From Podospora pseudoanserina (lineage: Eukaryota > Ascomycota > Sordariomycetes > Sordariales > Podosporaceae), in NCBI RefSeq assembly GCF_035222485.1, contig NC_085923.1, forward strand, positions 2,232,001 to 2,296,000: 64,000 bases of DNA. Reading direction: 5' to 3'. The translations under genes were made by a program, and so were the position numbers. The notes under the pieces are model-generated. The model saw nothing but the letters and a program-made list of their open reading frames with translations, did not search any database and was not told the origin of the DNA. The first letter of the stretch is position 1. Each line of letters opens with the position of its first letter. Below, in pieces: positions 1-11,401 of the stretch.

Positions 1-641
1 AAGTATATGCGATCTAATGATCCAATTGTTAGCGCTCCTGTTTTGAATGTGAAAACAGTGAAGTGTGTAGTGTGTGTTGGGTATAATGTCAGACTGTTGA
101 GTTTGATGATTTTTTTTAATCAACATGATTTATTCTGTTGGCCGTTCTTAAGAGCAGTTTTTGTCATCATGGTAAATGGTGTTTGTTTGTTGCAAAGGCA
201 AAGGAAACAGGGTGCTGTCTTACCATTCAAGATGCGGGTGCGTGAAAAGAAAGGAAAGAGAGAGGAAGAAAGTGTCTCCAAAAAAATTGGAGTGGAAATT
301 TATATCCAATGGAAAAGTGCAGACGGGGGGGACCGGGGAGGAGGGGTGACCAAGCTTAATCCTCTTTTTTTTTTCTCGGTCGGTGCCTGATCGATAAGGC
401 TGTCAGATTCACTTTGTGAGTGACACAGGAAACCCCACTTTTGAACTTGGGCTGCGGCGGGTGGTGGGACTGGGCTCCTGCTGCTGGCTGGGTGCCTGGT
501 TCGAAAGTGATCTTCTGATATCTCCTTCCCCCTTCGTGAGGAACTTGCCGCCCTTTTTTTTTTTCTTTTACTCGCCAACTACATTATCACAAAAAAATCA
601 CAAGGTTGAAGCCTGCTGCGAAGCAATCTAATACCGGCAAG
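1..641. other. Intergenic region upstream of NTF2
   Basis: No coding signal is recognisable. The stretch holds several T-rich and A-rich tracts, with runs of T around 365-375 and 555-570, just ahead of the NTF2 start codon. This is compatible with a pyrimidine-rich fungal promoter and 5' leader. The open frames here have no recognisable protein character. Confidence 0.6.
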
Positions 642-1518
642 ATGGCTTGTAAGTTTTATACCGAGTTCCCCTCTGGAAATATGACAAGGCTGTGTTGTGT
701 GCGCGCGCAAAAGGAGAGCTGGAGGAGGGGTTGGGAAATCGAAGATGTTCGGGTTACCCCGCCATCGCGCTATCGAGGAGGAGAGGGCGGATGTGTTTGC
801 GATGCCCTCCTCTTTGCGCGCGCAAACTTGTTTACGGATTTAAATGAAGCAAAAGCTAACAAAATGGTAAACAGTCGATTTCCAGGGAATTGCTAGTGAG
901 TTTCCACCACCACCAGAGCTCCAATGAAGCCTGTTACATACGATCGCGAGAAGAGAAGCTAACGCGCGCTGTTTTTGTGTTCCCCCCGCAACAGCGCAGT
1001 TCGTCACCCACTACTACACCACCTTTGATACCGACCGCAAGGCCCTGGCTGGTCTCTACGTATGTTCTCGATCGAGCGAGCTGTTGGGGGAATTGGTGAC
1101 TAATGGAGTAAACAGAGAGAGAACTCCATGTTGACCTTTGAGTCTTCGCAAGCCCTCGGTACCGCCAACATTGCTGAGAAGCTCACCGTAAGAGATGCTC
1201 TGATTACGCGACACGATGAGGACGGTCGTTGACTCAATTTGTTACAGAACCTCCCATTCCAGAAGGTTAAGCACCACTTCGACACTGCTGATGCCCAGCC
1301 CACCGCCACTGGTGGTATTGTGATCTTGGTCACCGGCCAGCTCTTGGTATGCTTCAAACATGATATGTAGAAGCGAGGCTGAATACTGATACGAATTTCT
1401 CACACAGGTTGACGAGGAGGCCAACCCTCTCAAGTTCTCCCAGGCTTTCCAGCTCGTTCAGGATCCTCAGGGCCAGTGGTTCGTTTTCAACGATATCTTC
1501 AAGCTCGTTTTCGGTTAA
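642..1518 (+). CDS. ntf2: Nuclear transport factor 2 (NTF2)
   Basis: NTF2 binds Ran-GDP in the cytoplasm and carries it through FG-repeat nuclear pores into the nucleus, renewing the Ran gradient. Six exons join in frame: 642-648, 875-895, 995-1059, 1116-1187, 1248-1346 and 1408-1518. They give 124 residues, the usual family length. The start reads MAFDFQGIATQFVTHYYTTF and the C-terminus ends VFNDIFKLVFG, both hallmarks of the NTF2 cone fold. The first exon is only 7 nt (ATGGCTT), and the second is 21 nt, so simple frame scanning misses both. They were chosen because they restore the conserved N-terminal helix with intact phases and GT-AG ends. All introns are 56-226 nt. Identity is very secure. 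Confidence 0.97.
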
Positions 1519-2743
1519 GCGGTTGCGACGAGTATAATGGAGCGATATTTACACCACTTAGACGGAGCCGTGAGCATATCATAGCCAAATACACCAAAAA
1601 CACGTGAAGATACCAGAAATTGAAGCGGCGGCATCTGAACGTTTGCTGTGGGCGGCGTCTGGAGATGGACTGACGGGAAAGAGGGAGGGGACTTTGATTT
1701 TTTCGCCAGCATTAAGCAGCAGTAGCTACACCTTGGGGTTAATTAAACCTTTTAAACGTCAAGAGGTGAATTCGCATTGATGGAGCTATGCCGCGCAACC
1801 TCTTGAGCCTCATGGCCAGGTAGGTACGTCAGCAGGGGACCTCGGAAATCGGGTGCCTGTTTGGCGGCCACTTATTAAAAGCTGGCCATTTGGTCTGGTC
1901 TGCGAAAAGGATTTTGTCAGTTGGCTCGCTGTCAGGGCTAGCATTCCTCACAGAAAACGCTGTGGAGTAAATACCAACACCCAAACCAAACAGCACACCA
2001 CTATTTCATCAATACCTCTGAAGAATAGAAGCTCCCTCCGTCTCCGTTCTCAACAGAAAAAGAAGAAGAAGCGGCAGCATTGCACCGATCCCTGTCAGGC
2101 CTGCTGTAACCAGTGTTACAGCCACAGATTATCCAATCAGCGCTTGCGGAACCTCACCATTAGCCCCACTTTGGACCTCTTCTTGCGTACCGGGAATCCG
2201 AAAAGACCAACGGTGTGTGTGTCAGTGCTTTCGCTTCAGAAAGTGTGAAGGAGTTTGTTACGTACGACAATAGCTCTCTCTCTCTCTCTTTCTAGCTCTA
2301 CTACCTACCTACCATTAGAACACTGGCTCACTCCCTCTGCTAGACAGACAAAGGAGAGCAGTTTTCCCCCCCCTCAACGACCGAACAAACGCGATCAACG
2401 AAGCCACGTTTTAATTATCCCATCGATCTTTCTTCTGGATTGAGGCGCAATCGAACGAGTCGTCAATTGTTGCCGTCGCCCGTCGCAACACGAATCCACT
2501 ACCACCGCCAGCAGCGACGAAGGGCATAGATACCTTCTCAGGAGGCATAACCAACTGCACGATTTGTATCGACAGGAAAAGGGATAGGCGCATTAAAAAA
2601 GACAGGACAAGAATAGTTCGTGAATAGCTACTGCAACTACCCGCCAAAGCAAGCAAGCTACCGAGCTTCGAACCGCGAAGAAGCACCACTATCCACCACC
2701 ACAATCCTCAACATCACCACCCGGTGATCCAACAGCCGTCAAA
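1519..2743. other. Intergenic: NTF2 3' end and TVP18 5' leader
   Basis: Between two genes on the same strand. It holds the presumed NTF2 3' untranslated region and the TVP18 promoter and leader, with a CT-rich microsatellite near 2271-2300. No open frame here resembles a protein. Confidence 0.5.
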
Positions 2744-3273
2744 ATGACCCTAAAAGAAGAATTCCAAACCCGCAACTTCAGTCCGTCCCTTTCCCCTCCG
2801 CCTTATCCCCTCTTTCCCCAATTTACTGACCCTCCCCCCCCCGTGTAGGCATCTACGGCCAATGGCTAGGAATACTCTCCATGATCCTCTGCTTCGCCCT
2901 CGGCCTCTCCAACATGATCTCCTCCATCTTCTCCCTCAACATCGTCATCATCGCCTTCTCCATCCTCGCCATGGTTTTCTCCTTTGTTATCCTCTTTGTC
3001 GAAGTCCCCCTCCTCCTCCGCATCTGTCCTACTTCCTCCTCCTTTGACGCGGCAATCCGCAAGATCTCGACAAACTACATGCGTGCGGGCGCGTACGGGG
3101 TTATGGCGCTGGTGATCTGGCTGAGTTGCATCAGCACCCGGACGAGCTTGATCGCTGCGGCGGTGTTCTTGACCTTGACGGGGGCATGTTATGGGTTGGC
3201 GGGGGCGAAGGGGCAGGCTTTTGTTGGGAGTAAGACGCTTGGCGGGCAGGGGGTGGCGCAGATGATTGTGTGA
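2744..3273 (+). CDS. tvp18: Golgi membrane protein TVP18
   Basis: TVP18 is a small tetraspanning protein of late-Golgi vesicles that associates with Yip1/Yip4-type trafficking proteins; its biochemical activity is unknown. Two exons, 2744-2780 and 2849-3273, join in phase to give 153 residues, close to the family length. The N-terminus MTLKEEFQTRNFSIYGQWLG is the conserved family start and spans the intron. Four hydrophobic segments follow, roughly residues 18-40, 45-66, 88-106 and 110-130. The intron donor is the unusual GTCCGT. Sense-strand composition changes from C-rich in the first half to G-rich in the second half. Confidence 0.95.
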
Positions 3274-3995
3274 GGTTGTTGAAGGATGATGGGGGAGGGG
3301 AAGAAGCTGGCTGGGCCGGAAAGTTCAATATGATTACTAAAGGGGAGTTGGATGAGAAGAGGGGACGGGGATGGTAAAGTGATGTTGATGAAGGAGCCGC
3401 TCCTTGTCTTTTATTGTTATTGCTACTACTATCGAGATGCTTAGTTGTGAGGGAAGAAGAAGAAGAAGAAGAAGATGGAGAAGAAGACGAAGAAGAAGCA
3501 GAGACACAACCTCAAATATGGATTACTTTTTTCGCTAGGCAAGGAAAAAAGAAAGAGGGAACCAACGAATATTGGTGTTTTTGGCGCCGGCTTTTTGTTT
3601 TCGTGTTTTTGTTTGTTGTTTTGAGTTGAGTTGTTTTTTGTACGGTTAGGGTAATACCTTCGCTTTTTTGTTTAGGGTAATGGGGAAGCATTTTTTCCCA
3701 TTACCTTCTGCCAGGTACTGTGTTTGAAGATGTGATATTTCAGCTGGATCTGTTCAACGAGTCTATCAGAGTTCAATGCCCACCCAATAATACCTAGCAA
3801 GGGACTTGCCAATCCAGCCAGTTTTCAGGCGTATATATCGATCTATCTGTGTCTGGGAATCATTTGGTCACGGCTTATATAGTGAGTATATCAATCTATC
3901 TTGGCAGATTTCATAACCTATCCCTCAACCCCGCAAAGCATAAACGATGGGGGGAGAAAAGAAAAGCAATAAAAAATAAAAAATAAAAATTGAAC
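3274..3995. other. Intergenic with GAA microsatellite
   Basis: Noncoding stretch downstream of TVP18 and downstream of the tRNA-Glu gene. It holds a GAA/GAC-type microsatellite at about 3453-3511, a T-rich tract at 3590-3640 and A-rich sequence just before the tRNA 3' end. The A-tract at 3966-3990 reads as a T-run on the tRNA strand and is a likely RNA polymerase III terminator. Confidence 0.6.
3453..3511 (+). repeat. GAA/AAG microsatellite
   Basis: Purine-only imperfect trinucleotide repeat, mostly GAA with interruptions, in the 3' flank of TVP18. It lies outside any supported coding exon. Confidence 0.8.
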
Positions 3996-4100
3996 TTCCC
4001 ACACCGGGAATTGAACCCGGGACTTCAGGGAGTATCAGATCCTGAGATAATCTCAAGGAGGACTGAAAGCCTGATATGCTGACCACTACACCATGTGGGA
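3996..4100 (-). tRNA. tRNA-Glu (UUC) with a 33-nt intron
   Basis: The minus-strand sequence folds as a cloverleaf. The acceptor arm TCCCACA pairs with TGTGGGA and is followed by discriminator A. The D arm contains TGTAGTGGTCAGCA and the T loop contains GGTTCAATTCC. The anticodon stem TCAGG/CCTGA encloses a CTTTCA loop with anticodon TTC. An intron of about 33 nt (4031-4063) sits one base 3' of the anticodon, the canonical position for tRNA splicing endonuclease. The mature length is 72 nt. Confidence 0.95.
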
Positions 4101-4933
4101 CTCTGCGGCCTTCTTCTTGGTTTTGGGATGGAAGGAGGTGAGGAGGATTGGATTATATGGGGTTGTTGAGGGAGAGAGGGAAGGAAGAGAAAGCTGGCTG
4201 CCTGGGTGGGGGGGAGAAGGAAGGGAAGGAAGGAAGGGGGGGGTTCTTCCCTGGGTGAGGGGTGTTGGGAGCCATTACCGGCGAGTTTGGGCCATTTGAG
4301 AGGGGAGAAGACTGCTAAAGAAATCTGCGAAATGGCAAAACGATCACAGATGTGAGGGAAGACGGTACGGTGGGTAGCTCGATGTTGCTTTGAGATGGAG
4401 AGTGGGTTCATCAGTGGCAATGTTGAAGGCCAGGGGTGAAAGAGATTCAGACGTCTCTACCTTACTGTGTGGGCAATACATATACTTTTCAGCAATATCA
4501 ACGTTTTAATACCGGGCGCAGCAAGCAAGGCTTGTTCCAAGATTCAAGACCAAATCTCATCGATCCAAATACTCCTTCGACATTTCATTGCTAGCCTAAC
4601 AGCTTATCCAGTCCCATCCTACACCCCCAGCCCCATCATAAGCAACTCACACATCACACATATAACACGCAGAACAAACAAGAGCTGATGTCTCACAAAA
4701 GAACGAATAATCTTCATTATATCAACTTTTTATACCACCCCCACCCCCCCACACACACACACAAATCAGCGACCGAAGCCTTTCTTTTCTCTCAAAATCC
4801 CCTCCCCAAAACAACCAAATACCACTCGACGCTAAAGCTCAGAGTAAAACAATAAAACAAAAGCAATCAAAGGAGTGGATTTCAACAGCTTTCAAAAATC
4901 ACAAAGTCATCACAAATCATCTGCCAGAAGAAA
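4101..4933. other. Intergenic: 3' flank of AIM21-like gene
   Basis: No gene is visible. It holds G-rich purine tracts at 4128-4260, a C-rich and CA-repeat stretch at about 4735-4765, and A-rich sequence before the AIM21-like stop codon. It probably contains that gene's 3' untranslated region. Confidence 0.5.
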
Positions 4934-7696
4934 TCACTTCTCCGCAGCAGTAGCAGACTCAACCGTCTTCTTCTCCTCATCCTGCTCCACCTTCTCCTGG
5001 ACAATCGTCTCCCCGGCCATGTTGGTGACCAGGGACTTGACCGTCTCGATGATGCCCGGTTTCGAGGCGGGTTCTTCTTCCTTTTCAGGCTCCGCCTCAG
5101 GTTTTGGTTTCTCCTCCAGTTCTTCCTTGGATTCTTCAGCCTTGGGCTCCTCCTTGGGCTCCTCAGCCTTAGGTTCCTCGGCCTTGGTCTCCTCAACCTT
5201 GGCTTCTGGCACCGGTTCTGGCTCCTTCTTCTCCTCTACAACAGGAGTCTCCTCCCTCTTCTCCTCAACAAGAACCTGCTCCTCCACCGTCTTCTCAACC
5301 GGCGACTCAGGCTCTCCAAGACTGGGATGCCCACCACCAACACTGAGCTCACCCTCTTCAGGATCAATCTCAAAGAAAGTAAACGCCGATGACACACCAA
5401 ATATGACAGTAGGTTTAGGCGCTTCCTTGGGAGGCTCCTGCTTGGCACTGGGTGCCCGTCTCTGCGGACCCCTAGCCCTCCCCTTTCTCGCATCAACAAG
5501 CGGCGCCTTCTCCTTCTTCTCTTCCTCCTCCTTCTCCTCCGCCGGCTCCTCCTTCTTCACTGGCGCCTGAGGGCCGAGCTGCAGACGTCTATTAAGATCA
5601 TTCATAAACCCGGCCTGCAACGCCGCGATCTTGCCACCAACTGGTCTAGCCGGGACAGCAGGCTTTTGCTTTGGGGCGGCAGCCGCCTCAGCAGGTTCTA
5701 GCCCGCCAGAGGTAGGGCCGGCCTTGACGGGGCGGACAGGAATCGCGGGTTTGGGACGCTCGGGGATGGCGGGCTTGTTGTCGTCACCGGAGATCTTGGG
5801 CTTGGGACGAGCGGGGATCTCGGGCTTCTTGGCGGTAGTGGTAGGAGAAGATGTTTCAACTGGCGAAGGAACAGAGTCGTCTTGCTGGGGAGTGGAGACG
5901 GTGGTCTCGAGCTGGAGGGACTCTGGGGTATCCTCCCAAACGTCCCGACTAGGGAAGCGGTTGTGCATACCGGGACGGCCCGCAGCCTTGGTTTCGCTGG
6001 CAAGATGGGGTTGGTGCTTGACCCAGAGCGGCTTCGCGCTCCGGCCGGGGATGAAGCCATCGGCTCCACGTTCCCTGACCTCCTTCTCGGCCAGTTCCTC
6101 CTGGTGGCGGGCAAATGCCTGAGCGGGAGTCTCTCCATCTCTGGTGGGTGGAACAATGCTGGCGGCATTTTCTGACTTGTCTTCGCCTTCAAAGAGATCC
6201 GGGGTAGACACTTCAGCCGTGTAGTAGACGGAGCTGGGTGCGTCCTCCCAGATATCCGCGCTAGGGAAACGCTGCTTCTTGACGCTCTTGGGCTTCTCCT
6301 CCTTGACGGGCTCCTTCTTGACAACCTTGTCATCGTCCTCAAAAAGGGGCTCGTACTCCTCAACATCCTCAAGGGGAGTGGAGCGGTGCTCAAAGGAATG
6401 CTCCTTGTAGATGCTGGCAGGCCTGCTGGTGGGGCGGCTAGTAGGCTGATCTTCATTGGGAAGCTCAACAGCAGGCTGGTGAACATAGGGTGACGGGTCC
6501 TTGGCAACCTCGTCCTCGGCCAGGATGGGCGCCTCGTAAGCCTCCTCCTCAACGGCGGGCGACTCGTTGTCGCTGAACATCACAGACCTCCGGCGGTTGG
6601 GCTCCTCGACGTGAATGACGTCACCGATGGAAGAAGTGCGACGGGCTTCCTTGTCCTTGTCTGAGTCGGAGATCACTGAAGAGGGCTTCTTGGGAGAAGC
6701 AGGACCAGGCGAGGCGACACGGGAGGTCGACTCTTCCAGGGCTTGCCAGGCGACCTGATCGGTGGGGGTGCCAGAGTAGTTCTTGACGCCAAGACCAGAA
6801 CCACGAGTGATGGTCTCACGGACGATCTTGTTCAGCTCCTCACTGCTCATGGAAAAGTCCTTGACACGATCATAGTGGTGTAGTACATGCTCCTTCTTGA
6901 GAAGCTCGGGGTGCTTCTCGAAGTAGGCCTTGTCGAGTTTGTCCTGGGGACCAACACCATGGCCGTGCAAGCCGTAGCTACCAGGGGGCAGGTTGCCACG
7001 ACTGGACGACCGACGACTGTGGTGCTTCTTCTCGACGGTGGAAGGAGCAGGTGAAGGAGCCTGGACATCACCGGCATGCTTGAGCATGGGAACCTGAATA
7101 CCAATCTCGGGAATGCCATGCTCGTCATCGATATCACTCTTGGCGGACAGCTGACTGGTTGTGCTGGCCTTCTTCTTGAGGCTGCGGTTCGAGGGCAAGG
7201 CGCCGGCGGAATCGTCGTTGCTGCTGGGTCTGCCAATGCCAAAGGCGGCAGCACGGTCGCTGTCGGTACGGGTAACCGCCATCACGCGCTGCTTGGCGCT
7301 GGCGGCAGGCAGAGATGGCTTGGGCGCATGAAGCTTGACATCCTCGCCGACGGTGCGGGTGTGCTCGGGACTGGTGTTCTCCTCATTGGAAGGGCTCGAT
7401 TCTTGGGCCAGGTTGGCATACTCGGCACCCTCTTCGCCGAGAGAGGGGAGGTCGACGGAGGTGGAACGGGGAATGGGATCGCCATGGGTGCGGCCGCCAG
7501 GATGGAGGGTCTTGGACTTGACGAGGGGGCTCTCGTTGAGCGGCGAGGGAGCAAATCGGTCCGGGTTGGGACTTATTGAGCGCTGGAAGCGCCGGTTGGC
7601 AGGGCGTGGAGGGACCATTGGAAGGGGTGCTCTCTCTTGACTCCTCGAGGGTCTCGGGGGTATGACAGGAGGTTGCTGAGCCGTTGTAGCGGACAT
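4934..7696 (-). CDS. aim21: AIM21-like actin-patch regulator
   Basis: Single-exon protein of 920 residues. In yeast, Aim21 works with actin capping partners at cortical actin patches. The start MSATTAQQPPVIPPRPSRSQ is typical of filamentous-fungal AIM21 proteins. The protein is largely disordered, rich in Pro, Ser, Glu and Lys. It has repeated PxxP and PARP/PERP-like blocks that could bind SH3 domains (roughly residues 640-740) and a highly charged Glu/Lys C-terminus. Two short repeated modules around DIWEDAPSSVYYTAEVSTPD and DVWEDTPESLQLETTVSTPQ lie near residues 485 and 590. The ATG at 7694-7696 was chosen because no upstream in-frame ATG exists. The F-BAR/SH3 gene further along could be a partner by analogy, but nothing here proves it. 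Confidence 0.85.
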   Translation of the reverse strand: MSATTAQQPPVIPPRPSRSQERAPLPMVPPRPANRRFQRSISPNPDRFAPSPLNESPLVKSKTLHPGGRTHGDPIPRSTSVDLPSLGEEGAEYANLAQESSPSNEENTSPEHTRTVGEDVKLHAPKPSLPAASAKQRVMAVTRTDSDRAAAFGIGRPSSNDDSAGALPSNRSLKKKASTTSQLSAKSDIDDEHGIPEIGIQVPMLKHAGDVQAPSPAPSTVEKKHHSRRSSSRGNLPPGSYGLHGHGVGPQDKLDKAYFEKHPELLKKEHVLHHYDRVKDFSMSSEELNKIVRETITRGSGLGVKNYSGTPTDQVAWQALEESTSRVASPGPASPKKPSSVISDSDKDKEARRTSSIGDVIHVEEPNRRRSVMFSDNESPAVEEEAYEAPILAEDEVAKDPSPYVHQPAVELPNEDQPTSRPTSRPASIYKEHSFEHRSTPLEDVEEYEPLFEDDDKVVKKEPVKEEKPKSVKKQRFPSADIWEDAPSSVYYTAEVSTPDLFEGEDKSENAASIVPPTRDGETPAQAFARHQEELAEKEVRERGADGFIPGRSAKPLWVKHQPHLASETKAAGRPGMHNRFPSRDVWEDTPESLQLETTVSTPQQDDSVPSPVETSSPTTTAKKPEIPARPKPKISGDDNKPAIPERPKPAIPVRPVKAGPTSGGLEPAEAAAAPKQKPAVPARPVGGKIAALQAGFMNDLNRRLQLGPQAPVKKEEPAEEKEEEEKKEKAPLVDARKGRARGPQRRAPSAKQEPPKEAPKPTVIFGVSSAFTFFEIDPEEGELSVGGGHPSLGEPESPVEKTVEEQVLVEEKREETPVVEEKKEPEPVPEAKVEETKAEEPKAEEPKEEPKAEESKEELEEKPKPEAEPEKEEEPASKPGIIETVKSLVTNMAGETIVQEKVEQDEEKKTVESATAAEK

Positions 7697-10385
7697 GGTG
7701 GGCAAGCTCGGCGGAGGGTCGGGCTGGTAGATATGTTGTGCGGTGGTGGTGTCAAGGGAGGTGTCGTTGGTGGCTCGGTTGCGATAGCGGAAAGAGGGAG
7801 AACGAGCAGGTAAGACGGAGAGGATGGGTAGGATCGGGTTCGTGCGGAGTGCGGTACCACGAAGACAGTCCTGTGTGTGGTGTCTGGGGAAGTACACTAG
7901 GGTAGCTCGTCTGGAACAACGGCAGAGACTAGGTTAGCACATGCAGCAGGAGGATCGGTGAGTGTGTAGAGAGAAGGCTTGGAGCTGATGCGAGATAAGC
8001 GCGCCCAACGGTTGAAGCTCTCGACAATCCGACCCAAGATGTTCGACCGCCCCCCAGACAGCCGTGATAACACGGTACATGAGCCGCGCAGCCTTGTGCC
8101 TGCAGATAACGAGTCACCGCCAGACCGAGGCGAATGGCGGGTCGATAAGAAGCGAGACAGGTAGAGATAGTGAGGAGAGAAAAAAACAGCTTCTAGCTAA
8201 TGCGGTTACATGGCAGGAAGATGTGGCTCCGCGTTACAGAGCGAGCTGGAGAAGCGGCATGCTGCTATCGCGGATATAAGTGTGCCTCAGACCTGCTGCA
8301 ACCAAGGAAACAGCCGGAATGGCCCACGATGTCGCACAATGGGAGATCAACGACTCGTCCATCCCCAACTGGGCGCATGGTGGTTTGGCAGACCGCTTGC
8401 ATCTATCTGACTGGGAGAAAAGGGGCTGATGGAGGGGCAAGGAGCTGCCTCATAGGTGGTGGGGAAAGGCCGCGAGTCAAAACTTACTTTGGAGGAGGTC
8501 GGCGGTGAGGTTGCCGTTGATTAAAAAGAGAACAGAAAATGTGATTGAATGATTTATCAGAATCACAGCGGTGTTGGATGAGAACGTGAAACTTGTTGTG
8601 TTCTCAAACTGGGCGGCGCTGGCGGGCCACTTATATCGCTATTTGGATGCCTTCTTCGTCATTTGGTACAAATCCGGTCTCCAGCTGTGGGGTGCGGGAC
8701 TCGAGTTCGTACTGTGTTACGAGAGAAGCTCTCCAAATTCCAAAGCGGCAGACGCTTGCACCACCGGGACCTCGTGGTCTGTTTTGTCCGCTTCAACCGG
8801 CTAGCACGTCCGCAATTGATTCGACCCAGTGACTACTCCTGTTTCTCCTCAGGAGTCAACAGCAGAGACATGTATGTACCTGTACGTACCACCTCGTACC
8901 TTGAAGCAGCCACGTCGTTTTGAGGCGATGTTAGAGTTCAGCTCTCCTCGCCCGATCATAGTCTCTCGTCCCGCCAACGTCTTTGATCCCGCAAGTTTAA
9001 ATCTGGATGGTGAGCTGGCTTGTTTCCTTTGCTTGCTTTCGAGACACAGCATAACAGATTACAATCGCGCTTTTAACACAACGAACATCGAATAATAATC
9101 CAGATTGCCAAAAGTCATCAAGGTACACAGTCTAGCAGCACGGACCCAGGTGCCCTTTTCCCCTGGCATCTGGGCTGAGGTCTGTCATTTCTTCCCCACC
9201 ATTTCCCCACCTCGCGATGGGCATCCACCTGGCGTGCTGGCCAAGATGGCTGACAGAAGTTCTGGAATTGCCCAAATATGCAAATGACCAGAAGAGATTT
9301 CCTCTCACCGACGAGACCTGCTCGATTGATCGATGAGCTGTTCCCTCTAGCGTAGCAGATACACCGTTGGAAAAAAGCCTGTAGAGGACCGCTTCTCCAG
9401 AATGGCGGGGTATCTGAATCTTTCACTGACGTGCGGGGCCCGCTGGGCGATCGAGCTTGGATATTCACGTGATGTGATTGGCCCGCTCTGAGATCCACGT
9501 GTGATGATGCCTCCCTCGAGACGAAGACACGAAGACTCCGGGCCATCCATCCATCATCTTTGTGGCATATTGCATTGTTGCCTACTATTTTGATAATATT
9601 GCAGTCTGCTAATGCAAAATCATAGAATTCTTCCAACTCCTGCCAATCACGGCAACCCCACCGGCCTCGTCTCCCGGTGACCGCCTTTTCCACGATACAA
9701 CACCATTTTTTTCCAGCATCATTTTTAGGCCTTCACAAACCCGCCGGCATCCAAGCCAGTCCGCTTGGCGTTCCTATCCAGCCTGGGCGTTTTCAGCAGG
9801 TCGAAAAAATCGAAACTCCACCCAGATCTCATCGAACTGACGACAATATTCGTAGGGCCGACCGGTCTTCTCTCTCCTGTTCCTTCGTGCTCCTTCGAGT
9901 CCCTGCGGAGAACTGCAGTCTAACGTGCCAAGAAATACCGCACCCGTCCATCCAAGCAGCTCAACAGATTCATGACGCAATCTTCGTTGTGTTTGTGGCA
10001 GATGTTGCCCACGCCATATACTGTACTCTGTGGCAACACAATTAGCAACAGAAACGACACATTGTTGATATCCTGCAGGACCTTGGGGAACACAACAGCA
10101 GCAGCCCGAGTGGGATGTCCTCCTGATGTCACACAGGGAGCGATTCATTCAACCACCAACCACCATCCTTGCACCTGCCCAGGATTTATTTCTATCCTTC
10201 TAGAAGGAACGCACGGACCATCTCACTTACACGCTCAAGGAGCATCACCACTTACAGCAACTAAGATCAAGGCTTGATTAGTTATCAGATATTGCAGGGT
10301 CACCTCAGACGATGCAAGTGCATCTCCATCTTTTCTGCGTTTTAAAATCAGATACCATCCATTGCATCCCACCTCATCTGACAGT
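7697..10385. other. Long intergenic region upstream of AIM21-like gene
   Basis: About 2.7 kb with no recognisable gene, between the AIM21-like start and the 3' end of the bZIP gene. The longest open frame (about 190 codons, minus strand, 9118-9693) has no domain, repeat or membrane pattern. The region probably carries the AIM21-like promoter and a long 5' leader. Confidence 0.5.
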
Positions 10386-11401
10386 CTATACTTGTGTTAC
10401 CCTCACCAACATTTCACAGCCTTCAAGTAGGGGGCCCCATTTTCTTACAAAGCCTTCACTCATCTCCCATCCCTCCTCGCCCCACGGATCACACAGCACC
10501 ATGTCCACCTCGTCATCCTGATACCCCTGAGACCCGCCGTTCGCGATGTCATTGTAAAATTCAGTCGTGTTATACACGTCTTGGTACATGATCAAGTTAT
10601 CTCGAAGCTTGGGAAAAGGCACCGAGTCGATCCAACTCTCGTGTTGAACACTTTTCTGCAATGATGTCGGCCGCAGGGAGCTTCGGTCCATATTTAGGGG
10701 TATGAGAAAGACGCTCACGACCACGTCGGTCATATACGCCCTCGACGAGTTATATTGATCCAGCGGTATCCAGGAACGGTCCGCCAAACCAGAGTCTACA
10801 AGCGGGAAGGAATCAGGAGAGACCGGCGAAGACCAAGGGAACGACGCATTGTAGATGTCTGTTGGTGCCGCCTGAACTGGGGCTCTGCTGCTTGACGGGA
10901 TGCAGGTGGCCGGAAATGGCATGAATTCGGCGATAGAGGATGGGTTGAAGTCGGAGAATGCGGTTGGACTAGTCATCGGGGCCTTTGGTGCAACGAAGAA
11001 ATCGGACGCATCTGCCGGCAATGGATATTCTGCAGCCGTCTCCTCACGTGGTACCCCTGTCTGGTCCTGGTCTTTTTGTTTTGCGGCTGCCTTACGCTTG
11101 CCTGCACAACATATCAAAAGCCTTGTGTCAGTCACTCAAAGCATATGGGTTGTCCTCGAGCCAGGACCACCACTCTGAAGACTTACGCCATGCCCGCTGA
11201 TGAAGCCGATTCTGACGACGTCTACGCTCTGCCGGATCAGTTACTCCAGTCCAGTCATCTGTGATCTCGAGAGCCTGTCATCAATTCAGTGTTAGCCCAG
11301 GCAGCAATTTGGAGTCGGAAACATCAGCATCAACGCACTTCGGATAGTTCTTTTTTCCGGTCAAGTACCAAACAATGCATTCTTTGACTCGGTCCTGTCA
11401 T
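10386..11401 (-). CDS. bZIP-type regulator with DUF3425 C-terminal domain
   Basis: Three exons on the minus strand, 11401-11339, 11274-11187 and 11101-10386, give 288 residues. Residues about 30-50 hold a basic DNA-contact region, AERRRRQNRLHQRAWRKRKA, with the N-x7-R signature of fungal bZIP proteins; the second intron splits it in phase. The C-terminal third matches DUF3425: SLRPTSLQ, then WIDSVPFPKLRDNLI, then CDPWGEEGWEMSEGFVRKWG. No clear leucine zipper follows the basic region, as is common in DUF3425 proteins. The first intron carries a GCTAAC branch site and a GTGCGT donor. The start at 11401 is plausible, but a second in-frame ATG near 11378 could serve. Target genes cannot be inferred. 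Confidence 0.85.

Noticed and set aside
4890-5500. Long plus-strand Ser-rich frame opposite the AIM21-like gene
   Set aside because: It is the shadow of Glu/Lys/Pro-rich codons on the other strand and has no independent support.
9118-9693. Minus-strand frame of about 190 codons
   Set aside because: No domain, codon bias or repeat structure; composition looks like noncoding DNA.
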